This document shows, one piece after another, positions 8,870 to 15,931 of a DNA stretch of 20,379 nt (position 1 is its first letter; each line of letters begins with the position of its first letter). The notes beneath the pieces were generated by a model that was not told where the DNA came from, made no database searches, and saw only the letters and a program-made list of their open reading frames with translations. This DNA comes from CAYLJV01 sp964554215 (GTDB taxonomy: Archaea; Hadarchaeota; Hadarchaeia; Hadarchaeales; JAGGTB01), in assembly GCA_964554215.1 (NCBI GenBank), contig CAZKND010000023.1, positions 1-20,379 on the forward strand. Direction: 5' to 3'. The translations under genes were made by a program, and so were the position numbers.

Positions 8870-9706
8870 CTAAATATCTAGTGAAGTAGTCCTTCTGGCC
8901 TCAAGACCTGAATTAGTCACTTCAAATTCAAAAGTCGAATCGAGCAAATCTCCAGAAGTGACACCAGAAAACTTTTCGCAAATAATTTCCCTAGTCCTAC
9001 TCCCACCAGAAGACTTAGATGAAAATTTAAAAACTCCATCCGCTAGAGAGAAAATAGAGTTTTCCACACTTTCCGGAAATATGCCCTCTGTAAGCCGAAC
9101 AAATATTAATGAATTCCAATCTTTCCTATTACGACTTCTGACCGTCTTCAAGGAATCCAATAATCTCTTTTCAGATCCGCTGCCAAATCCTCTAATCAAA
9201 TCATCTAATGAATCTAAAACGATTAAACTATTCTGACCATTTTCCTCCAAATAATCTACAATTGATCTGACCACTTCTATTCCCTCCTTCCCCTCTTCCG
9301 AGGAAGATTCCGATAAGGAGTCCAAGGAAGAGAGTGAAGAAGAATACTGATCCGACATTAAATCTTTAAACTGCACTACCTCTTTGAAAGCATCTATCAA
9401 GTCATCAGAATAAGCTACATTAATGTCCCTTAAAATATCGTTCTTAGTCTTTGAAAGAAGGATATATATGATATTTTCTGGAAGAAAAGTATTTTCTTCT
9501 TGAGAATCACTTATTATACCTTCTTTTTTAGCTGCATTCATAAAACAAGCAGTATGGAAAAAGGAATCCACACCTGATCCACTCGCCCCAGATAAAATAA
9601 CTAATGAACCTGATGGAAGTCCACCCGAAACCGCTAAGTCTATGGACCTTACTCCAGTGGGTATTTTTGCATCCCCCTTCTCAAATGCTTTCTTTCTATC
9701 AGTCAT
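8870..9706 (-). CDS. KaiC/ArlH-like RecA-fold protein with degenerate Walker A
   Basis: A 278-residue protein of the KaiC/RadA-like family. The opening KIPTGVRSIDLAVSGGLPSG is the classic KaiC/ArlH entry motif. The P-loop that follows reads LSGASGSGVDSFF: the invariant Lys is Val46 and the Ser/Thr after it is Asp47. The Walker B-like strand SLIVLDSLDDL keeps Asp165. In archaella ArlH binds the ATPase ArlI and acts as a nucleotide-sensing component. Here tight ATP binding looks impaired, so a structural role is likely. It is the first gene of the pilus operon, followed by the ATPase and GspF-like genes in arlH-I-J order. A Ser-rich stretch (SSSLSSLDSLSESSSEEG, about 117-134) interrupts the fold and is probably a loop. 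The ATG at 9706 has AAAGGTG upstream. Confidence 0.8.
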   Translation of the reverse strand: MTDRKKAFEKGDAKIPTGVRSIDLAVSGGLPSGSLVILSGASGSGVDSFFHTACFMNAAKKEGIISDSQEENTFLPENIIYILLSKTKNDILRDINVAYSDDLIDAFKEVVQFKDLMSDQYSSSLSSLDSLSESSSEEGKEGIEVVRSIVDYLEENGQNSLIVLDSLDDLIRGFGSGSEKRLLDSLKTVRSRNRKDWNSLIFVRLTEGIFPESVENSIFSLADGVFKFSSKSSGGSRTREIICEKFSGVTSGDLLDSTFEFEVTNSGLEARRTTSLDI

Positions 9707-9729
9707 TCATTTAACACCTTTAATAACCA

Positions 9730-9740
9730 TTTTATTTAAT
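9730..9740 (-). promoter_or_regulatory. Candidate TATA box of the pilus operon
   Basis: ATTAAATAAAA on the minus strand is centred about 29 bases upstream of the ATG at 9706. It would give a very short leader. It is the best TATA-like stretch in the divergent gap to the response regulator gene. Confidence 0.35.
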
Positions 9741-9835
9741 TCCACACCTAGATACTCTTACTTACGGAAAATAAGATTTAGTAACAAGTAATAGGATTTT
9801 TAATCTTCTAAACTCATAATAATAACTGTGTCTAG

Positions 9836-10465
9836 ATGTCTCAAGTAATGATAGTAGATGATGAAAAAGATATTCGAAGATTGGTAGAAATAACCCTCGA
9901 TAAAGAGGGAATTGAAGTTTTGAAGGCGGAGAATGGGGAAAAAGCCTTAGAGATCCTAGATGACGAAAGTCCAGACCTTATACTGCTAGATATAAATATG
10001 CCGGGATTAGATGGGTGGGAAACGCTAAGAGAAATGGAGAAAAAAGGATTTACAAGAGATTCACCGGTAATAATGTTCACTATAGAAGATTTAACCTTCG
10101 TCAAAATGTTAAGAGAAGACGTAGAGGGACTAGTCGGATATATAGAAAAGCCTTTCGAAAGAGAGGAACTGACCAATCTGGTCGAAGAATATGTGAATAA
10201 AACCAAGGAAATCAAAGATGTTAGGCAAAAGATTGAGGAGAGTCCAAACGGCGACGAAAGTCTAGGTGAAGCTTACGAAGCTTGGTCAAGATCAATACTA
10301 ATTCACAAAAGGTTCTTAGAAAAATTGGAAACGATGGAAAAAGAATCGGACAACGAAGAAAAACTTACTAGAATTGAAAACATGAAAACCGGGGAGGAAA
10401 ACACCATAGAACACCTTAAACAGAAAAAAGAAGAGATTATTAGGTCCGTAGGTTTGGAAACATAA
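9836..10465 (+). CDS. Response regulator, receiver domain plus charged helical tail
   Basis: A 209-residue protein. Residues 1-120 form a complete receiver domain: Asp8-Asp9, phospho-acceptor Asp52 in LILLDINMPG, Thr82 and Lys105 in YIEKPF. Residues 120-209 are strongly charged and predicted helical, with heptad-like stretches around 155-200. I recognise no DNA-binding, CheW-like or enzymatic output domain in this tail, so it probably acts by protein-protein contact. The gene is divergent from the pilus operon, 129 bases away, and lies between the two kinase genes. A job passing phosphate from the hybrid kinase to the pilus machine is plausible but inferred. The ATG at 9836 has no ribosome binding site; TTTTTAAT near 9797 could give a short-leader transcript. 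Confidence 0.88.
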   Translation: MSQVMIVDDEKDIRRLVEITLDKEGIEVLKAENGEKALEILDDESPDLILLDINMPGLDGWETLREMEKKGFTRDSPVIMFTIEDLTFVKMLREDVEGLVGYIEKPFEREELTNLVEEYVNKTKEIKDVRQKIEESPNGDESLGEAYEAWSRSILIHKRFLEKLETMEKESDNEEKLTRIENMKTGEENTIEHLKQKKEEIIRSVGLET

Positions 10466-10470
10466 AAATA

Positions 10471-10478
10471 TTTTTTTT
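10471..10478 (+). terminator. Oligo-T terminator after the response regulator gene
   Basis: A run of eight T begins 6 bases after the stop codon. Oligo-T tracts without a hairpin terminate archaeal RNA polymerase. Confidence 0.55.
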
Positions 10479-10533
10479 AAATCTTCTAATAATAAAAATA
10501 GTAAAATAAACAGCCCCCCCTAAAGGAACTGCT

Positions 10534-10549
10534 TAAAAATAAAAATTTT
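10534..10549 (-). terminator. Oligo-T terminator after the small pilin gene
   Basis: On the minus strand AAAAATTTTTATTTTT directly follows the pilin stop codon. With the T8 run on the other strand it gives a bidirectional T-rich block between the two convergent genes. Confidence 0.5.
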
Positions 10550-10942
10550 TTAAACTGTGGCCTGAGCTATTATCGAATCCGACGGATCATGGACTATAGT
10601 AATTTGTTGTCCAGTGCTAAGGGTGCTCGTTAAAGAAGTTACCTCCATAGTATTAGGGACCTCAAAAAAGTTGTTATCATCAGTAAAAACACTCAAATTA
10701 TTCTCTCCTTGGTAAACAGTCATCTCCGAGTATGGTATACTATCTCCACCTCTATGCTCTATAGTAAAACTGTCAGTATTATCTTCCAGCCCTGAAAAAC
10801 CTATATTCGCAGTAGGTTGTTTCTCTGGAGTACCTACACCCAAAACAAAGACACTAATCGTACCGGCAACAATAACAGTTATCGCAATCAAAAGAATGGC
10901 ACCTACAACTGGAGAAACACCTCTCTCATCCTTATTCATCAT
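10550..10942 (-). CDS. Archaeal type IV pilin (PilA-like, Pilin_N/DUF1628 type)
   Basis: A 130-residue pilin precursor. The N-terminus MMNKDERGVSPVVGAILLIA is the textbook archaeal class III signal: a short charged leader, cleavage by prepilin peptidase expected after Gly in DERG|VSPVVG, then a hydrophobic helix (about 9-32) that packs in the fibre core. The remaining 95 residues form a small extracellular, beta-rich, Thr/Ser-rich domain without Cys. This looks like the major structural subunit of a pilus built by the neighbouring ATPase and platform protein. Archaellins have a different N-terminus, so an adhesive pilus is favoured. Two adjacent ATGs (10942 and 10939) follow GGAGGTGA; the first is 6 bases away and is chosen. 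Strong signals suggest high expression. Confidence 0.93.
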   Translation of the reverse strand: MMNKDERGVSPVVGAILLIAITVIVAGTISVFVLGVGTPEKQPTANIGFSGLEDNTDSFTIEHRGGDSIPYSEMTVYQGENNLSVFTDDNNFFEVPNTMEVTSLTSTLSTGQQITIVHDPSDSIIAQATV

Positions 10943-10948
10943 AATAAA

Positions 10949-10985
10949 TCACCTCCATATTCAGCTTGGTTCTCTTTTAAATAAT
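10949..10985 (-). promoter_or_regulatory. Pilin promoter and strong ribosome binding site
   Basis: On the minus strand ATTATTTAAAAGAG (about 10972-10985) is a TATA-like box, followed about 25 bases later by GGAGGTGA (10949-10956), 6 bases before the ATG. The transcript would have a leader of only about a dozen bases. This is the best-formed expression signal in the window. Confidence 0.55.
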
Positions 10986-11230
10986 GGTTCCGATTATTAA
11001 TAAAGCTCTTGATTAAGCCCCAATGCACATTTGACAAAGTAAAAATTTCAAGCATCAAATAAAACATCTAAGAAACCAATTAAATAATACTTAATGCCAA
11101 ATTAAGTTCTCAATTTTATAAAAATCCCCTTTCCGAACTAAAAACAGTCAAAAGGTTTTAAAACATCTCCGTTTTCTTCGTTACCATCTTTCTTTAAATT
11201 AGTAATACATAACTAGAATGGGGAACGCCA

Positions 11231-11269
11231 ATGAGTAGTAAAATTATTGCTATTGACGAAGTCAATTAG
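11231..11269 (+). CDS. Possible leader peptide (12 codons) upstream of the giant pilin-like gene
   Basis: ATG at 11231 encodes MSSKIIAIDEVN and stops at 11269, 16 bases before the ATG of the giant gene. GGGGAA precedes it at ribosome-binding distance, better spaced than the site of the main gene. It could couple or attenuate translation. It is in a different frame from the main gene, so it is not part of it unless an indel is present. Short enough to be chance. Confidence 0.25.
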   Translation: MSSKIIAIDEVN

Positions 11270-11285
11270 TTTTACTGGGGGAAGT

Positions 11286-14200
11286 ATGTTATACTTAGAA
11301 AAAATTCTAAAAGATGAGGAAGGTGTAACCGTAGTCTTAGGTGCACTCCTGATACTCGGTATAGCTGCCATAGCTATTCCACCGTGGTACAATTACTATG
11401 TCGAAAGCACAATGGAAGATCAAGAAATTAAACATATGGAATCTGTGGAGAGTTCTTTTCGGAATATTCAAGACCAAATTAGTTGGATGAAAGAGGGAGA
11501 TAGTGGAACAACCAATGTTAAGCTATATACTGGAAGTATCAGGTTCTTCTCGGGGAGTAGCCCCAGAGGACTCTTAGAGTTCAATCCAGGATCAGAATAC
11601 GGAAAGAGAATTGGAAGCACAAGTTCATTCCGTTTGACATGGGATAATGAAACCGATTGGTTAGGGTCTTCAGCAACTGAAAACATTCAAATTAACGGAA
11701 CTGAGTTCTATTTAGGGTCCCCTATAGAAACAGCGAGGATAGAGGATAATGAAAACTATACTTATTCCGAAAATAACGGATTTTGGGAAAATCACAGAGT
11801 CGCCACAGGAATTAACGTAGACGGTATTAGCTCTATGGATTTAGTTTATGATTACAATTTGAAGGGAGAAAACAATGAGAATAATGAAAATATAATCTTA
11901 GATAATTATCTAGACAACTCAGGAGGTTCATCTAACGGTGAGGGAACAGTCCTGTATTATGAAAACGCTGCCAACGTTAAGGGAATGGACCGGATGGATA
12001 TCCGGTGCAGATATGCGATAGATTATGGACATCCGAAATGGTCCGTTTCCAAACCGGAAAATCTAACCGGGAGTTCATGGCTTGGAGAATATTCAAGCAT
12101 TGAAAATTTGGATGAGACCCAAGATAATTATCTGGTACTTTTTGAAGAAAATACCTTGGTTGTAGAAAATCAAGTACTTCAAAATGGAGACTTCATAGAC
12201 AATAAAGAGCCTTGGACTATAAGCAGGGTCCAGACGGGGGGAACTACTCAGTGGAATGGTATAGAACAATATGTCAGAGGCGGTTCCATTGAGTCGTGGG
12301 CAGCTAGTGGGAATACGGAAGAAGCTTATGTGACTCAAACTTTTGATGGTTTCACATCAGATAAAATAATCGGCGATTTGACCTTTTCAGGAGCATATAT
12401 GGTTAATGTTGTCGACAGGAGGCCGAGAAATAACGTTACGATAACTTATCAAATAAGAGATGGAGGGATATGGCAGGACCTGTTTACCTACTCAAACGAT
12501 ACGTCTGTAGGATGGACTTCTCAGAACACTACCTATACGCCTACAGGTGTGGTGGATGCGGTAAGAGCCCATATTACCGTACCTTCTCGTACACATCCAC
12601 AAAGAACGACGGATGTCTATGCTTACGTAGACAACATCAGCCTCACGGGTAGTTTTGAAAGAGGAGGTAAGATTCGTAAAAATGGTTATCGAATATCCGA
12701 ATCTTACCAGACAGGTATAGAAAATGTTGATAATAGTAAAATATCTTGGCTGAGCAGTGAACCTACAGGGACTAACGTAAACATATATACAGCAATCACA
12801 GAGACCAATACCACTCCAACTGTGAACAGTGCAGATTGGGTTGAAGCAACGGATAGTACATCTTTTGTAAATGAAGGCGATAATCTCGCGGAAAAATATC
12901 TCTGGTTCAAACAAGAACTTTCAACTAATACCGATAACGGACCTCAGTTAGAGTCCTTAAATGCTTACATAAACGGTGAAAATGTAGAAGGAGAAATTAG
13001 GTTTGAAGTGGATGGCGAAGAACGGATTACTTGGAGTGAGGATACAGGCGGTGCATTCGTGGAAAGGGAGAATAGTGTTGATGTTAGTGGCAGCGATAAT
13101 GTGACTGTTGCTTTTTATATGGACTCTGGTAATCGTATCCTCGAGAATGCTTTAGTCGAGATTGACTGGGCTCAGCACGAATATGTGAAAGAATATTCGG
13201 GATCGGATGACGAAAACAGAGCCGGTGTGAGAATCCTAGTTAACGGTGCTGAAGTGTTCAATGATAACGCTATCGGTTCAGTGACAAATACTTTCGAAGG
13301 AAGTGCAGATGTAAGCAACAAAGAAAATGTAGATGTTCAGTTCCAATACTGGACCGAAGACAACTCCGAAGTCAATATCTTCAAAACTAGTTATGAGTAC
13401 GTAGATAATGTCGGAACTGGCCATGTGGATCAAGGATATCTAGAAACAGACGCTAGAACCGTAGAGGACAACGGTCAACCAAATCTGACTAATCTTTCCT
13501 ATAATCTCAATGAAGAAAATATAGATCTGGAAGTTATTGGGAGTCCCAATACTGTAAATGAGGAGGTTATAACCCAAGAGCTAACCGGTAAAAGCGAATA
13601 CGAGCTGGGATGGACGGAAAATCACGATGACTTTAAAATAAGAATAAAACTGAAAACCGAGAATAATGAAGTAACTCCCGTTTTTGATTCCGTTTCTTTA
13701 GAGAAAATAGCCGAGTCAGAGAACACCAGTTATAGTGAATTGTATTATTATCAAGAAGGCAAATATGAAGATTTATGGAGAAAAGGCCACTCAAATGGAA
13801 ACGTTTTACAATCGAAAGAGGATGACCACCTTTTCTTATCCACAACTGAAACACCATCGGAAACCTCGTGGGTCACCAACGAACCTATAGATCTAAAGGA
13901 AGTTGAGAATATAGGAATTGATTGGCAAAACAAGGGCCAAACCAATGGAAAATCATATCTAATCGTTTCGGACAAAAAATTCGAAAATAGAGAAGTTTAT
14001 AGTAAAAGACTGGAGAAAATTGGAAGTTTCAATAGAGAAAACAGTTTTTTGGATGTTTCCAATCTGGAAAACAAATACTATTTAAGGATTCATGTAGTGG
14101 AAAACCAGTCCGTAAACTCGGGTTCGGAGCTCTTGACTTATCGTGTTTTGGGAAACGGTTCTATTGAAAATATACCCTCCTACTTCGTCCCAGAGATAAA

Positions 14201-14687
14201 GGAACTAAATATATCTTTATACCCGGGCCATATCCAATTTTCTGGAACTAACTATCACTTCCCCAATCAAGATTTCATATACGAAGGTGGACAATTGGTC
14301 CTAAGTCAAAAAGAGGGAAATCTGATTCTATCAGAAGGGGATATATTCGATCTTGATAAGGAAGAAAAAACGATAAAAATAGAATACCCCAAACTAATCG
14401 GTGAGAATATCAGAATTTCGTCTTCCGGAACCGAATCATTGAATTTCCAGTTTGAAGAGAGAAAGAAGAGAACTTGGAAAGTTGAAAATTCTTTTCAGCT
14501 AACCATTAAAACAGATTACGAATCCGCTTGGAAAAGATATTTGCAGAAAAAAACGGACAAAATCAAAGAAAAATTCGAAATATCAAACCTCTCAATAGAT
14601 ATAGGAGATGGAGAAGTTTCTCTGATTATTAAATCCAACGAGAAAATAAACTATTCGATTGTAGAAAAGATTATAAGTGTCCAATAA
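11286..14687 (+). CDS. Giant pilin-like surface protein with extracellular beta domains
   Basis: A 1133-residue protein from the ATG at 11286, which has GGGGGA three bases upstream. An in-frame TTG at 11247 would add 13 residues and has no ribosome binding site. The N-terminus MLYLEKILKDEEGVTVVLGA has a pilin-like class III signal (likely cleavage DEEG|VTVV) and a hydrophobic helix (about 14-35), then a polar stalk helix (HMESVESSFRNIQDQISWMK). The rest is extracellular, Asn-, Ser-, Thr- and Glu-rich and almost Cys-free. About 310-450 resembles a jelly-roll carbohydrate-binding module. Around 460-560 and 720-820 are beta-sandwich units ending in the 'P.L.S...' pattern. Around 565-710 two VDGEE-like units are repeated. 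No enzyme motif is recognised. It is divergent from the pilin gene. A pilus-tip or cell-surface adhesin is inferred. T-rich DNA follows the stop. Confidence 0.75.
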   Translation: MLYLEKILKDEEGVTVVLGALLILGIAAIAIPPWYNYYVESTMEDQEIKHMESVESSFRNIQDQISWMKEGDSGTTNVKLYTGSIRFFSGSSPRGLLEFNPGSEYGKRIGSTSSFRLTWDNETDWLGSSATENIQINGTEFYLGSPIETARIEDNENYTYSENNGFWENHRVATGINVDGISSMDLVYDYNLKGENNENNENIILDNYLDNSGGSSNGEGTVLYYENAANVKGMDRMDIRCRYAIDYGHPKWSVSKPENLTGSSWLGEYSSIENLDETQDNYLVLFEENTLVVENQVLQNGDFIDNKEPWTISRVQTGGTTQWNGIEQYVRGGSIESWAASGNTEEAYVTQTFDGFTSDKIIGDLTFSGAYMVNVVDRRPRNNVTITYQIRDGGIWQDLFTYSNDTSVGWTSQNTTYTPTGVVDAVRAHITVPSRTHPQRTTDVYAYVDNISLTGSFERGGKIRKNGYRISESYQTGIENVDNSKISWLSSEPTGTNVNIYTAITETNTTPTVNSADWVEATDSTSFVNEGDNLAEKYLWFKQELSTNTDNGPQLESLNAYINGENVEGEIRFEVDGEERITWSEDTGGAFVERENSVDVSGSDNVTVAFYMDSGNRILENALVEIDWAQHEYVKEYSGSDDENRAGVRILVNGAEVFNDNAIGSVTNTFEGSADVSNKENVDVQFQYWTEDNSEVNIFKTSYEYVDNVGTGHVDQGYLETDARTVEDNGQPNLTNLSYNLNEENIDLEVIGSPNTVNEEVITQELTGKSEYELGWTENHDDFKIRIKLKTENNEVTPVFDSVSLEKIAESENTSYSELYYYQEGKYEDLWRKGHSNGNVLQSKEDDHLFLSTTETPSETSWVTNEPIDLKEVENIGIDWQNKGQTNGKSYLIVSDKKFENREVYSKRLEKIGSFNRENSFLDVSNLENKYYLRIHVVENQSVNSGSELLTYRVLGNGSIENIPSYFVPEIKELNISLYPGHIQFSGTNYHFPNQDFIYEGGQLVLSQKEGNLILSEGDIFDLDKEEKTIKIEYPKLIGENIRISSSGTESLNFQFEERKKRTWKVENSFQLTIKTDYESAWKRYLQKKTDKIKEKFEISNLSIDIGDGEVSLIIKSNEKINYSIVEKIISVQ

Positions 14688-14735
14688 AGTTAGTTTCTTC
14701 AGTTTTTATCTTCTCAATTAATGCATTTGATATTT

Positions 14736-15764
14736 TCAAACCTTTCTCATGGTAATGTCAAATCGTGTGCCCCCTAATTCAGATTCCTTTAACTCAATGT
14801 TCCCTCCATGTTCATTAAGAATCTGCTTTACCAGATATAACCCAACACCACTTCCTCTCTTACCTTTACCAGACCAACTCATTTCGAAAATATCGTCTTT
14901 AATGTCGTCCGGAATCCCTTTTCCATCATCCTCTATAATTACAGTACAAGTCCCATCACAAGACTCAGAACGAATCCTTATATTATTACAATCCGAATGT
15001 CTGAGAGAATTATCTATCAGCTGATTAAAAGCCTCTTCTAAAAGATATCCCCCCATAATAATACAATCCGTTTTCTGATACGAGATATTACAATCTTGAT
15101 AAAATTCCTTCATCTTATTCTTCTCTATAGCATTCTCAATGAGTGAATCAAGTTCCACTTCCTCGGTCTCAGAAACATTGACATTTCGAATCTTCCTTAT
15201 CTTCCTTACGAGGTCACTCTCGCTCTCTGCAACCTCTTTAGCTATCTCTAAATACTCCCTCTGATCTTCGCTAAGCTCTGATTCATCAATGCGACCTAAA
15301 TATTCCTGAATTATACGCGTTTTATTTCTTAGATCAAGTCGTATCAAAGAATACAGAAACTTTTCCCTTCTCCTCATTAGATAATGAGAAACCTCAGAAG
15401 AAATAACCTCCGAAAGCCTCTTATAATGAGTCTCCAAATCCTCCCTCTTAACCAAGTACCTATCAGCACCTACATCCAAAGCATCCAAAGCTTTCTCTTC
15501 ATTTTCCTTCTCAGTCAGAAGCACAAACGGTTTTTCTTCAGCAACCCTTCTAAATCTGTGAAGAAAATCCACCAAATCACTCAAATTCGACATGCCATAA
15601 TCAGCCACGACGACTTCATAGTCCAACTCTTTCGACATATTGAGGGCCTCCTCTGGAGAAGCCGCTATATCCATGTCCAAGTTGTCAAGATAATCTCTAA
15701 GATACTCTTCCGCATCATCTAAAGAGTCGGGGTCATCGAGAAATAGTACTTTCAAAGACATCAC
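14736..15764 (-). CDS. REC-histidine kinase lacking the phospho-acceptor His (pseudokinase)
   Basis: A 342-residue protein with a receiver domain (about 1-120: Asp10-Asp11, phospho-acceptor Asp55 in VVVADYGMS, Lys in YLVKRED), a dimerisation helix pair (130-200) and an ATPase domain (225-342). The ATPase motifs are intact: QLIDNSLRH (N box), IEDDGKGIPDD (G1) and GSGVGLYLVK (G2). In the H box the sequence is SLIRLDLRNKTR; the paralogue at 2735-4486 has SMLRHDIRNKTQ. Leu143 (codon CTT at 15338-15336) therefore replaces the His that is phosphorylated. It has no PAS domain. It may act as a dimer partner, ATP-dependent switch or phosphate acceptor through its REC domain. The start is GTG at 15764, with an ATG immediately after at 15761. 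A sequencing error is possible, since one base separates CTT from CAT. Confidence 0.88.
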   Translation of the reverse strand: MMSLKVLFLDDPDSLDDAEEYLRDYLDNLDMDIAASPEEALNMSKELDYEVVVADYGMSNLSDLVDFLHRFRRVAEEKPFVLLTEKENEEKALDALDVGADRYLVKREDLETHYKRLSEVISSEVSHYLMRRREKFLYSLIRLDLRNKTRIIQEYLGRIDESELSEDQREYLEIAKEVAESESDLVRKIRKIRNVNVSETEEVELDSLIENAIEKNKMKEFYQDCNISYQKTDCIIMGGYLLEEAFNQLIDNSLRHSDCNNIRIRSESCDGTCTVIIEDDGKGIPDDIKDDIFEMSWSGKGKRGSGVGLYLVKQILNEHGGNIELKESELGGTRFDITMRKV

Positions 15765-15790
15765 CTTGTTTAATTTGATTCTCTCTTGAA

Positions 15791-15800
15791 CATTATAATC
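15791..15800 (-). promoter_or_regulatory. Candidate TATA box of the REC-pseudokinase gene
   Basis: GATTATAATG on the minus strand is centred about 31 bases upstream of the GTG at 15764. AAGGTG overlaps the start codons, so ribosome binding by Shine-Dalgarno pairing would be awkward and a near-leaderless transcript is possible. Confidence 0.3.
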
Positions 15801-15931
15801 TTTCGCTTTTAGTCAACGCAGTACCACCAAGTCTAACCGATAAACTGAAAAACCGATATCTCATCCAATTCTCAAATCCAAATATAGAACCACGTAAAAA
15901 CCATAATGCGAAAAGAGAAGTAGATGATACC

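Larger units (their letters stand above)
10943..11285. other. Divergent intergenic region between the two pilin-like genes
   Basis: A 343-base AT-rich control region. It holds the pilin promoter on the left. On the plus strand it has several TATA-like boxes: TTTATAAAAA at 11115-11124, TTTTAAAA near 11156 and TTTAAATT at 11193-11200. A possible 12-codon upstream reading frame lies at the right end. I see no RNA gene and no clear operator. Confidence 0.45.

Noticed and set aside
10514..10520. C7 tract between the response regulator and pilin genes
   Set aside because: Notable in AT-rich DNA, but it has no partner sequence, start or structure to support a function.
11247..11249. TTG as the start of the giant pilin-like protein
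   Set aside because: It has no ribosome binding site, and the ATG at 11286 with GGGGGA gives a normal-length pilin signal peptide.
12492..12914. 140-codon minus-strand frame inside the giant gene
   Set aside because: It is antisense to a convincing coding frame with continuous domain structure, and its product has no recognisable features.
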